Assembly: GCA_019973155.2 (NCBI GenBank)
Contig: BPQB01000004.1
Location: 372,001-436,000 of the forward strand
Direction of reading: 5' to 3'
Source: Phanerochaete sordida
Lineage: Eukaryota > Basidiomycota > Agaricomycetes > Polyporales > Phanerochaetaceae
Length of the DNA: 64,000 bases
Part shown: piece by piece, positions 33,031 to 44,416 of the stretch
How the letters are laid out: the number at the start of each line of letters is the position of its first letter
Numbering within the stretch: position 1 is the stretch's first letter
Made by a program: the position numbers and the translations under genes
Notes under the pieces: generated by a model
What the model was told of the DNA's origin: nothing
Database searches by the model: none
The model's input: the letters and a program-made list of their open reading frames with translations, nothing else

Positions 33031-34041
33031 CGCAGACAGGTCTCCGCAAGACAGTGGGTCTCAATCGTATCCCGTGCGGGATCTGGCATTTTATACTGCT
33101 CGGGAGAGGTGCTTCTCGACATCGGCAGAACCGGGAGCGACGAGCCGCATGGAGTGCACTGTGCTTCGAACTGCTTCGACCAGGGCTGGCCCGCTCTTCA
33201 GTGCGGAGCACATTGTTTGCAGACGCTCCGGCTGAATGGTGAGAGGATCAGCACACGAAGCAAGATATGCATTGCCCGAGAGCATACCGCAGCCTGGCGT
33301 TCGCGACGTAGTGCCCCGCGCCGCACAGCTTCTATCTCGACCAGCCCATGTGGCCGTTGCCCTCTTGTAGCGGTGTTACAAAGCTTCGCCAGGCATGAGC
33401 GTATGGACGAGGCATTGCGTGACCTGAGGTTGGGGAGGTCAGCGACTCCGAGAGCGGGTGCTGTTGGTGACAGTCGGCCTGACCTGACCCAGTCCTTGTC
33501 CTCCGGCACTCGAGCACTTTGCTGGGTCACATTGCACGTTCCGCTGCACTATCGTCAGTATCAACCTTATCGTGCTGTTTTCAACATTTCAATGAGGATC
33601 GTCCCGGATCCGAGCTAGCGCACTGTCCGACAGTGTGGACGAAGGGCGAGGGACCGACCGCGTGCCGTATATGCACTCGTTGTGCACGCGCTCGACAGCG
33701 GCCAGCACGAGCACAGGAGCAACGGGGCGAGTGAGATACGCTTGTTCAGTGAATTCCTGGGTCGGTAGGATACTTTTGCACGCAGTCGTAAAGCATGATT
33801 GTCATGGGGGAAGACAAGATTGGACTGACTTCGGAAGAAGGCGCTAACTCAGAGACGGCCGCAGCAGCTCGGCAAGGACGTCGCTCAAGCATCTTCTCAT
33901 GCTCGCGGACACCTTCCTTCCTCCTCAGAACCAACCATGAGCGCGTATGCCTACACATTATGCATCGAATAAAGATACTGTCTCCAGTTTATAATACTTA
34001 TAGGTCCATTTTGAACACGCCAAAAGGTATACAAACGCACT
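33031..34041. other. Intergenic, 1.0 kb
   Basis: Promoter of the carboxypeptidase and 3' region of the transporter gene. Several frames are open but have no coding character. I see no repeat or RNA gene. Confidence 0.45.
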
Positions 34042-35660
34042 CTACCGCGGTGATCTGCGGGAGTCGACGGCCGGCGACGCACTCCCACTCCTCGAGGACT
34101 CTCTATGGTGCCGGTGCCCGTCCGAACGTAGCCGAGTCCGCTCGTCGACCTCATCGTCATAGTCCTCGTCCGTTTCCTGCAGGCGCTCCAGCCCGACGCT
34201 GTTCGCGCCGGAGTCCTCTTCTAGCGCGTCGAAGAGGGTTGTGCTCTGCCGGTTGCCTGAAGCGCGCCGCAAGTGGCCCGAGGCCGAGCGTGGTGGAACA
34301 CTACCGATGGGCGTGCCCGCCGCGCCCTCCCAGCCGTCTATTGACATCCGTCCGGAGATGCTGAGTCTCGGGTTCATGAGGCCGCCTTCGAGCGCGGAAT
34401 GACCATTCGCGGTATGGTAATTTGCTGGTTTCCGTGAAATCTCGAGGAGATGTACGCCGAGGAAGGTGATGACAAAGCCTGCAAGAAGAGAGATAGATTT
34501 TGCAGGGTCGTCGGTGTTGAAACCCTGGAACATGATCACGGAGGCCACGAGAGTGGCCGTGGAGAAGCCAACGTAGTAAATGGGGTTGACACTGCGTGGA
34601 CGTGAGAACAATCGCACTGGACGGAGATGAGGCCACGTACACGTTGGTGGAGAAAATGTCCAGTGCCTTGTTGAAGTAATTCATCTGCACCATGATACAG
34701 CCTGCAGTGACAATTGCGAAGACGTAGGTGCTGGGATGAGTGAACTGGTTGTTGCCTGAGAGAGTAAGCTTGAGAGCGATGCCGAAGCCCTTGATGGCCA
34801 TGATGGAGATTGAGCCTGCAAGAGAGCAGATGGAGATGTACACCAAGGGATTCGAGCGACCATAGCGGGGGACGACGCCGTAGATCATGACCAGGCAGAA
34901 GACGAGGACGGTGAAGCAGTACATCATGAAGCCTACAATGTCCGAGGATGAGACGCTGTCAAGACACGACGAACGCAGCTGGACGCACCGGGTTGAACGG
35001 CATAGTGCAAGATTTCATCTACAGTTGTTACATCCTTGTCATCCGGCGCGTGGAGCACGATGATGAGGGAGCCAAGAAGACAGAGCGTGCATCCTACGCG
35101 GCCGAGGTGCCCAAGTTCCTCTCCAAGTAGGAAGGAAGCGAGGATTGCTCTGTGCACGGTGTCAGTGGCGTGAGGCTGCGCATCTCGGAGGGCGTACCCA
35201 ATGATCACACTGAGTGCGCCAAGCGGGGTGATCAATATCGGAGGGGCGAAGGTATATGCAGCGAAGTTCGCGACTATTGGTCGAGTTAGCTTGGGCTTCG
35301 AAGACTTAAAGCGCGTAGCCGCATGGTCCGGACAGCTTACGCTCAACTCGCGTTACCTTCACCAAGAACCACTGTAAACCAATTAGATTCTAGCCTTCAC
35401 AAAGAAGAGAACAACGTACTTATTGCCATCCCAGCCCACCATATCGGATTTTTGAGGTATACATAGTTGTCCGATGCGTTGGCATACGATGATCGTTCAC
35501 TCGCATCATTGAGACCCTGAGAGTCGGCCGCCGTCGTCAGGACAGCATTCAAGCGAGGCGTAAGTGCGCGCACCTTCTTTGTGATGATAAAGCTGGTTCC
35601 GATGGCGAGTGAACCGGAGAAAGCTAGAATGAGGCCAATGTACTTGTCGTCGAGTGTCAT
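34042..35660 (-). CDS. NIPA/DUF803-type magnesium transporter-like membrane protein
   Basis: Starts MTLDDKYIGLILAFSGSLAI at 35660 and stops at 34042. The protein has about nine hydrophobic segments, with the family blocks KNPIWWAGMAIMVLGEVANF, PLGALSVIIGAILASFLLGE, LGRVGCTLCLLGSLIIVLHA and VVNPIYYVGFSTATLVAS. NIPA proteins are held to carry Mg2+ across plasma or endosomal membranes. A long polar C-terminal tail of about 100 residues, rich in Ser, Arg and Asp, is likely cytosolic. One exon appears to be only 15 bp long (35357-35371), encoding the V-L-G-E of the conserved block. The gene is divergent from uS7m. Confidence 0.9.
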
Positions 35661-35982
35661 GCCGGCTGATGTGGGGATGCTGACGACCACGGGACGCCGC
35701 ACCGAGCTCCCTGTAGCAACAGAAACGAGAAGGAAGGTAAGGAGAGACTGGACGGGGTCGTAAGGAGAGAGGTGGTGGTGGTGAGTGTAGCGTTGTGTGA
35801 TGGTGTAGTCCTGCTGGCCAGACCAGGCGCTGTTCGGGGTCTCGGCAGACGGCGTGCGAGTTCAGAAAGTCGCGGGACCCGCACCTCACCTTCGTCCACC
35901 TCTTCGACAGGTTTGTTCCTCGTGACATCTGCCTTGCGCCTGACTGAACATCTGGACTCGATTCTCCGCGTGTTGTACAGCG
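35661..35982. promoter_or_regulatory. Bidirectional promoter of NIPA-like gene and uS7m
   Basis: A 322 bp spacer separates the two start codons, so both genes must share it. It is pyrimidine/purine-skewed with CACCACCACCTC tracts; no TATA box is obvious. Confidence 0.55.
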
Positions 35983-36689
35983 ATGTTGGCCTCACTGCGG
36001 AGGACGGCGGTGACCACGGCCAGGCGGTCTGTCCGCTCCGTGACTACAACACCCACCGATGCCCTCAAGGAGGAGGCCCTCGGAGTTCTCGGTTCCGTCG
36101 CCGGACAGAGGTCGGCATTCCAGCAGCCTCTCACTACGCCCGTGCCTGCGGCGTCATCCATCGCCGCAAGTCTGAAGGCCAACCAGCTTCCGCTTATGCA
36201 GATCCCTCCGGAAGAAGACCCGCTGCTACACTACCTCACCTCTCGCATTACACAGCATGGAGAGCGCAAAAAGGCGGCCCGTTGCATCGGCAAGACTCTC
36301 CTGATCATCCACACCCTCACCCGCGCTCCGCCGCTGCAAGTCGTCCGTGAAGCTATACTGGCCGCCTCGCCTGCGTGCAAGGTCGTCAGCATGACACATG
36401 GTGCCAAAAGGCTGTTTAAGCCCATGCCCCTCGGAGAGAAACAGCGGGTCCGCTTTGCGGTCAAGTGGCTGCTCGAGACGTGTAAGAAGCGGTCGGAGCA
36501 CAGACTGGAAGAGCGGCTCGCAAAGGAGATGATTGACATTGTCCAATGCACAAATCCGAAGGACAATGAGACTTTGAGGAGGAAGCATGAAGTGCATGAA
36601 CTGGCTATGCGCAACCGGTAAGCAGTTCAGTGTTGTATCGACCGCTGAATGCTAAGTCTGTTCCTAGTGCCAATGCCACGATGCGGTAG
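35983..36689 (+). CDS. Mitochondrial small-subunit ribosomal protein uS7 (S7 family)
   Basis: Two exons, 35983-36617 and 36668-36689, encode 218 residues. The Arg/Ser/Thr-rich N-terminus (MLASLRRTAVTTARRSVRSV) looks like a mitochondrial presequence. The S7 domain follows with HYLTSRITQHGERKKAARCI, the beta-hairpin region and RFAVKWLLETCKKRSEHRLE, then KEMIDIVQCTNPKDNETLRR and HELAMRNRANATMR. The last exon holds only seven codons. uS7 binds the head of the small subunit near the decoding site. Confidence 0.92.
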
Positions 36690-37196
36690 CAGCTTGCACT
36701 CCCCCTTACATCGACCACGCGAATGCACCACTATATTCATTCCGCTGCCCAGAATACGACCCCAGCTGCAAGGCAACTCACTCGCCGCCTCAATATAGTG
36801 TCCTCGCTCGCGCACGGTCATCTGCGGACTCCTTGCTTCGTTGCTGCACTTAGAAGCCGTTGTCTGTCGTAGCAGATGTCCCCTTGCACTATTTCCTGTA
36901 CCACTAGTACTGTCCTATGCGGAGGATTATGGTGTCTTTGCCTCTGGACGGTCTCAGACAGTTGTTCCTGTTTCGCGCGACGCCAACTTCTGGTATAGAA
37001 GTAGCGGGCTCCTCTTGCTTTCAACTTGTCTTCCTTGCTCTCTTCCGCGTACGGCACATGCCCTCAAGCCATGAACATACTTGGCTAGCTTTTGACGCGA
37101 GTGTGATAGCGCGAGACCGGCAGACGTCGCGTGCATATGCAGTTCCTGAGAAACGCTCTGTGACGAAATGGCCTTGTGACCCACACTGACTCGCAC
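36690..37196. other. Intergenic between uS7m and aminopeptidase P
   Basis: About 500 bp, both genes on +. No coding signal, RNA gene or repeat seen. Confidence 0.45.
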
Positions 37197-40100
37197 ATGC
37201 TCGGCCGTGCAGTCGCGGGTCTCTTCTCTCTCCAACGCTGTCAGCGTTGGCACGCCTCTCGCCCACCTTGGTTCTCTCGCTCGATAAGAACGATGGGAGC
37301 ACTCATGGCCCAGAAGGTCAACACGACCCAGAGGCTCGCGAAGCTCAGGGAGCTCATGCGGAAACCCGAGAACAACGTGAACGCGTATGTCGTGCCCAGC
37401 GAGGATTCGCGTGCGTACATCGCCCTCCGCATCCAGCGTGCTACTGAACGGCGCACCTCCGACAGACTCCAGCGAGTACAGCGCCGCGTGCGATGAGCGT
37501 CGAGCATACATCTCTGGATTCACCGGATCGGCAGGTACGCGCACATACGTCGGGGACCCTTTGCTAGACTTCTCATTCGACATGTGCCCTCAGGATGCGC
37601 TGTTGTCACGGATAAGGACGCGTTCCTCTTCACGGATGGTCGCTACTTCTTGCAAGCAGAGAATCAGCTTGATCAGTGCGTGCGGCATCTGGGCCCGCGA
37701 GACGTACGCTGAGATGAGATTACAGGAACTGGACTTTGATGAAGCAGGGGCTCCCTGGTACGCCTGTACTGCCTGTGTCGCGCTCCGCATCACCCTCACA
37801 ACGTGTGTCCCCTAGATGTTCCGACATGGCAAGAGTTCATGCACAAGGTGCGTACCTACCGCCTCGGATTACTCGGCATGTATACTCACCAACCTTGCAG
37901 AACCTTGAATCACACAGCCGTATTGGTATCGACCCAACAGTGATCCTCGCGGGTCCGTACGCCTGCGACCTCCTTATACCCTCGCCATGCTAACCTCAGA
38001 CTAGCGGACGCGGAGAGCCTGCAAACCTCTCTTCGAGAGAAGGAATCCCACTTGGTTTCCCTGACGCAGAACCTGGTTGATCAAGTATGGGAAGATAGGC
38101 CGAAGAGGCCAGCGAACGAGGTCTTCCCTTTGGACGTAAAGTATTCCGGTACGTCATACTCACGCTTCATTCCGGACTATCGCTGACATGGTCGTATTGA
38201 AGGCGAGCCCCACCCCGAGAAGATCAAGCGTCTGCAAGACGAGTTGAAGTCAAAGAAGTACAAGGCCATGGTCGTAAATATGCTTGATGAAGTTGCCTGG
38301 CTATACAACCTTCGCGGCTCCGACATCGACTTCAACCCGGTCTTCTTCGCTTACTCAGTCGTCACCCAGGACAAGGCAATTCTGTTTATCGACCCGAGTC
38401 AGGTCAATGACATCGTCCGTGCTCATCTGGGCAACGGTGTTGAGCTTCAGCCGTACAACGAGTTCTTCCACTACCTCAGCGGACTAGGTGCCGCTCTCGA
38501 ATTGAGCAAGCATTCGGTACGCATGTCTCTGTCTCCTACGTCTGGATATGTGTTCAAGCACATTTCAGCAAGCCGTTCTGGGAGACAAGACTAGCTTGGC
38601 CATAGCCGAGGCAATAGGAAACGTACGTGTCCCCATGAGTAAACATGTGTTTTATTCAGCGGGTTCGTGGCTGACCCGTAGATCAATTGTCGCATCATGA
38701 AGGAGAATATCGTCATCACTAGGTCGCCTGTTGCAGACATGAAATCTATCAAGAACGCTACGGAGGTAGAAGGTGAGCATGGCTACGACAGGGTCATGCG
38801 AACTCCCGCTGACGCTCTACTCTAGGCTTCAGGCAATGCCACATCCGGGATGGTGCAGCCCTCGCTCGGTACTTCGCATGGCTTGAGGAACAGCTGAACA
38901 ACGGCGTGGAGCTGAATGAAAGCCAAGCAGCGGACCAGCTGGAGAAGTATCGCTCGTAAGTGTGCTCGGCCGTCTCCCTGCTGTCCTTGTGCTTACATTC
39001 CCGTTCAGCGAACTCGACCTGTTCAAGGGCCTTTCCTTCACGACAATCTCATCCACAGGACCCAACGCGGCTATTATTCATTATAGCCCGGATCCGCAAG
39101 ATTGCGCCACGATCCGCAAGGATCAGGTGTACCTGTGCGACTCTGGAGGACAATATATGGACGGTACGACCGACGTGACGCGGACATGGGTGAGCTGGTG
39201 GTAATGGTAGTCGACTCGAGCCTTGCTGACTTGGTCGAAGCACTTCGGAACCCCGACGGCCGAGGAGAAGCGCGCATTCACCCGTGTGCTCCAGGGACAT
39301 ATTGCTATCGACGTCGCCGTCTTCCCTAACGGAACATCTGGTTAGTTCATAACGACGGCTGTGTAAGATCGCCTTCTGACTTCGCCACACAGGCTACATC
39401 ATGTGCGCAGTACGACACAACAGTCACTTTGTGGCCGCTGACCAAGCTTTCCAGCGATTCTTTCGCGCGGAGACCGCTCTGGGAAGATGGGCTCGGTGAG
39501 TGGCGAAGCTGGCTTGCTAATCTCCCGTGCTGACCAACAATTAGATTACCGGTAAGGCCGATTTTTTGAAGTTACGAAGAATAGCTAGCTGATAGTCGAG
39601 TCGCGTGAAGACATGGGACTGGACATGGCGTTGGTAGGCGATCTCTTGTCAGTGTCTTCGTTCAGCTGTTCATTTATGTTGTCTTCAAGGTCATTTCCTG
39701 AACGTCCATGAAGGTCCGCACGGCATTGGCGTGCGCATTGGTGAGCGTTACGTGTCGTGAGATTTGTGAGAATTCTCTCAAACTGTCTGTCAGCGTACAA
39801 CAACACGCCACTGAAGGTCGGCATGACGGTATCGAACGGTCAGGGTCCACTCGCTCTAGCATGATTGAGCATCCGTTGACATATGTGCAGAGCCGGGCTA
39901 CTACGCGGATGGACGGTTCGGTATCCGCATCGAGAACGTCGTCGTCGTCCGGGAGGTGAAGACCCCGAACAACTTCGGCAACAAGGGCTTCCTCGGGTTC
40001 GAGGCCCTCACGATGGTGGGTGCTCTGCGTCCCCAGAGCTTCTTTTGCCGACAGCTGATACTCTTCCAGTGCCCCATTCACAAGAATCTCGTGGACACTT

Positions 40101-40231
40101 CGATTCTCACGGACTCGGAACGGACTTGGCTCAACCAATACCATGCTACCGTTCTGGAAAAGGTGTCGCCGCTCGTTCAGAACGACCACCGGGCCCTGGC
40201 TTGGCTCAAGAGAGAGTGCTCACCTCTGTAA
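37197..40231 (+). CDS. Xaa-Pro aminopeptidase (aminopeptidase P), family M24B
   Basis: More than ten exons encode a complete three-domain aminopeptidase P that removes an N-terminal residue before proline. The first domains show [16 protein letters not shown] and [37 protein letters not shown] and [10 protein letters not shown]. The metal-binding pita-bread domain shows [20 protein letters not shown] (two Asp ligands), [18 protein letters not shown] (His ligand), [19 protein letters not shown] (Glu) and [10 protein letters not shown] (Glu). The protein ends [12 protein letters not shown]. Two starts are possible: ATG at 37197 gives an Arg-rich extension, [20 protein letters not shown], that could target mitochondria; ATG at 37293 ([15 protein letters not shown]) gives the cytosolic form. 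Confidence 0.93.
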
Positions 40232-40517
40232 GCGTAGTAGTCGGCGCAATCTACACCTGTTGTGCTGTTCTCGATGCTCTGCAAGGAGGACATTTCGGAC
40301 CCGCTCATTTGAGGAGGTGCGTACGTATCACATAGTTCGTCGCTTATTCGGCTACGAGCAGGGACACTGGATGAGGATCGTTTATCGCCATCTCACCAGA
40401 CGGGCAGCCTCAAGGCCATCCAGGTACACCAGCGCTAACTTTATTCTCGGCAAGTCGTGTACACCATCCACCTCGCAGGTTGCCTTACCCCCATATCGCG
40501 TGGAACGCAGCAGAACT

Positions 40518-43500
40518 ATGCCGCAGCCATCCAAGCAGCGATGTACCTGTGGTCTGGACATCTTTCCTTTCAACTTCGACACACATCTCGTCGGAAGGCG
40601 TCATCAAGAGAGGCTACGCGCTGCAGCCATTGTTTCCGTTGAACCAGTCACAGGCGAGGAATTCGGACTCATGAGCTGCTGCGGGTGCTTAAACAAAGCC
40701 CAGGAGATCCAACGCGATGCGACGTATGCTACTTAGACTTCCCTACAAGAGCAGAATCCGATAGGCATCAGCGGTCGACGGAGCATCGAGACGCCCTGAC
40801 GCGCGCCGCTCATCAACACTCGGGCGATGTTGTCCCTGCGACACGTGTTACGGGCACTCCTGCAGCTCCGGGCTACATCCAATGCGATATCTGCCGGAAG
40901 GACATCCATGTCGACGTCTGGGTCGCTCATACAACACGCCACACGAGCCACCAACAGCGTGCCGCCGTAAATGCCGCGCTGGAAGAAGCTGAGAAGGACA
41001 AAAATGGGATGTCGGCCTCATATAAGGGAGGCATAGATTTCGGAATCATCCATCCCGCGGAGGCCCTCCATCCCGACTTGCATCGCACTGCCGACGTGAA
41101 GCTCGTCAGAATGGACGAACCGCGAGCCCAAATAATGCTTCATTCCATCAGACTCGCTTCTTCGGAGAGAGGGGATCACTACGGGGCGAAGTCAGTGCCG
41201 ACACACCCCTCAATTTCTCCTTGCTAACATCTTACAGGTTCTCCGCTGCGCTGTGGGGCCAGTCAAAGTGGATGAAGCACGGCATGCCTCGTGTGGTTTG
41301 GGTCACGTTTCACCCTTCGTATGAAGGACAATATGAGGATACGTTGGAACTGACCTTCCACAAGGTGATTGCTGGATCGCGCACCGCCGAGCAGTTCGTT
41401 ATTACCAGGCACATTCGAGCTATTGTAGGCTCTCCAGAGGATCACGAGCAACTGAAACCGAAGGCGCCTTACGTGAAGGCTCGACCTAAAGCTGCATACC
41501 AGAAGCCCAGGCGCATCGTCCGCGTCATGCGACCTCCAGTATGGAGCCATACGAAGTGGAAAGTAGCACTTCCGGAGCACAAGCCGCCCGAAGACCTCGT
41601 CAACGCGGCATTTGGTCGTCATCCGAAAGCGGCCATACGACCGTACCTCCCGAGCTTGAGTTTGAACGCCTATTCACAGTTTTTTCAAGCGCTGTTGTGG
41701 ATCGAGGAAGAGCAGCTCCGGTACGCTTTCTCTAACTATCTTCGATCACCGTCGTACTGACCACTTATAGGCTCAATCTCGCAACATATGCTAAGACTGG
41801 TGTCGAACTTACCCCAAGATATCCTGAATACGAGTATGTATACCATTTTTGCGTAGTAACGGATGCAGCTAAGACTTACGCACCTCTCAGTCTTCAGATT
41901 GAAGGGCTCGGGGAAGGCCGGCCTTCTGTCATTGTCGGAGACTTGATCCTCGTCAAACATTCAGGCGACCAAACGGACACCTGGTACGAAGGCTGTGTGC
42001 ACCACATCACTGGCATATCCGTACGCCTGCGATTTAACGAGAAGTTTAACGCCTTCCGCGGTGCTAAGGTCGACGTGCGCTTTGTCCTCAATCGTCTTCC
42101 AGACCGTCGGATGCACCAGGCTGTTTCTGCGCCCAACAACCCGCCGCGTCTTCTCTTTCCTGGTATAGAACATATCGCTCCCATCCGAAAGCCGAGCGAT
42201 TACCAGATTCAGAGCATCAGCCTCGTCGATCGGACCCTCTCGCAGAACAGGGAGCAGCTCGAGACGATTGCAGCCATCGTCAATCGTCCTCCTGGCAGCG
42301 TTCCATTCATTGTCTACGGCCCGTAAGCTATGTTTCGGATACATCTGAATATTTCGCTGAATTTTGACACAGACCCGGCACGGGAAAGACTGTTACAATC
42401 GTAGAAACCATCCGTCAAATACTCGCCGCAGATCCAGACGCCAGGATCCTCGCCTGCGCCCCTTCTAACGCGGCGGCCGACATCATCGCAAAGCGCTTAG
42501 CGTTCAATCCACTGAGCCCCAGCGAGCTCTTCCGCCTCAATTCGTATGCGCGCACATACAAATCTTTGGTCGACGGGGCACCTGTGTTGACGGACTTCTC
42601 GCTGTACAACGACAACGAGATTTTTGCGATTCCCGCTCTCGAGAAGCTGCAGAGCTACCGCGTCATCGTCTGCACCTGCGTCTCGGCGGGGATTCCGTAC
42701 GGGCTGGGCGTGAAGCGCGGCCACTTCACTCATGTCTTCATCGACGAGGCGGGCCAGGCGACGGAGCCGATGTCCATGATCCCGATCAAGACGCTCGCGG
42801 ACAACCGCACCAATGTCGTACTGGCAGGAGACATCCAGCAGCTGAATCCCATCGTCCACTCCCCACTCGCCCGTGACCTAGGCCTCAAGCGCAGCTATCT
42901 GCAGCGCCTCATGGATCTTCCGATCTATGACGAGAATACTGGCAAGGGCAAGACGTAAGCACCCCTTTTGCCGTTACATAGAAAATTTGAAGTAATCTTG
43001 GCTCTAGAGTCACGAAGCTTGTCAAGCACTTCCGCTCGCACCCCGATATCTTGTACTTCCCGAACCGTCATTTCTACGCCGGCGAGTTGCTACCATGTGC
43101 AGATCCAGCCGTCACGCATAGTCTACTGAAGTACGAGAGACTGCCGGCGAAGAACTTCCCCATCATATTCCACGGCATCGTCGGGAAGGACCAACGTGAG
43201 GAGTCGTCACCCTCATTTTTCAACGTCGACGAGGTCACAGTCGTCAAGGATTACCTGCTTTCTCTGCTGGATAACCGAAAGCTTCGCATCAGTGCGTACG
43301 CTAGTTCTGAGTCAACTATCCGCGAACTGACACGCGTTGATCCCCTAGCTCCCGCCGATATTGGGATAATCGCGCCGTACCATGCTCAGTGCCAGAAGAT
43401 TCTTCGTGTTATACCCGACAAGTGTAAAGGTGTCAAGGTGGGAAGTGTCGAAGAGTTCCAAGGCCAGGTGCGTCCACAGGTCTGACTCCATGATCATCGT

Positions 43501-44003
43501 TCTAACCGGTGGTAAATAGGAACGAAGAGTGATCATCATCACGACAGTTCGGAGTAGCACCGACTACATCGCTCATGACATGAAGCACACCCTGGGCTTC
43601 GTTGCCGATGCCAAACGATTCAACGGTAAATGCTCCCTCTTCGGCAGCTTAGAAGTTTCTGATTCATCTTCGCGCAGTCGCTATCACTCGCGCCCGTAGC
43701 TTGCTCATCGTTGTTGGCAACCCTCGGACACTGGGACTCGATCCGATGTGGCGCGAGTGGCTCAACTTCGTGCACCAGAAGGGCGGCTGGCGTGGCAAAG
43801 AGCTAAACTGGAACCCCACAGACCCGGTCGCAGACGGCGGGTACGACGAGCGCACCCGCACAGAAGCCGAAGCAAGGGCTCAGGAGATGATCCAGCGAAT
43901 GCGCGCGCAATACCTGCACAACTATGAGCCTCTGGAAGAGCAGGACGACGATGACGAGGGTGCGGTGGACCCCCAGGAATATGCGGGGAGGGAAGCTGAC
44001 TGA
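40518..44003 (+). CDS. MOV10/SDE3-type superfamily 1 RNA helicase with N-terminal zinc fingers
   Basis: Multi-exon gene from ATG at 40518 to TGA at 44001-44003. The N-terminus holds three C2H2-like modules: CTCGLDIFPFNFDTHLVGRR, RCDVCYLDF with a later His pair, and QCDICRKDI with AHTTRHTSH. The helicase core shows GPPGTGKT (split by an intron), CAPSNAAADIIAKRL, FIDEAGQATEP for motif II, GDIQQLNPIV, KHFRSHPDIL, GSVEEFQGQERRVIIITTV and RFNVAITRARSLLIVVGN. This is the Upf1-like group that includes SDE3, MOV10 and SDE3-like silencing factors. A likely 44 bp intron (40632-40675) joins the first two finger modules; that splice is less certain. The C-terminus is acidic. A role in RNA silencing is inferred from the family. 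Confidence 0.9.
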
Positions 44004-44416
44004 GGCTTGGAAGACTTGGATGGGCATATCTTGTACGCTTATCTACGCATTTTGTACCGGTGCTGACTATGTTGGCTCAGCATGTGATGCTAATGCTAGG
44101 TGTGAAATTCCTGTCCCGGGAATCGTAACGGCTCCACAGCTCTGCGACCCCTGCATCCTGGATCCTCTTCTCCAACTTCCTGTGCGCCGCGTAGTCCTTG
44201 CTAGTGTCGACTCGGCGAATCTCCGGCGCTTCAGACTTCACAAACTTGGACACATGACGTTCAACTTGGTAGGGGCTGACCTCCGGGGCTGCGCGTGGAC
44301 GCCTTTGCAAAGAGTCCCACCACGCATGGCTATATGCTGCGGCTTGCATGAAATCAGAGCATATCTTCGCAATCGCCCTAGTGTTTAGGCCGCCATTCTG
44401 ACCAAATTGTCCTCTG
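44004..44416. other. Convergent intergenic region
   Basis: 413 bp between the 3' ends of the helicase and the NACHT gene; nothing recognisable. Confidence 0.45.

Noticed and set aside
33031..34041. Search for a hidden gene in the 1 kb gap
   Set aside because: Open frames on both strands overlap each other, change frame without splice signals and have no bias.
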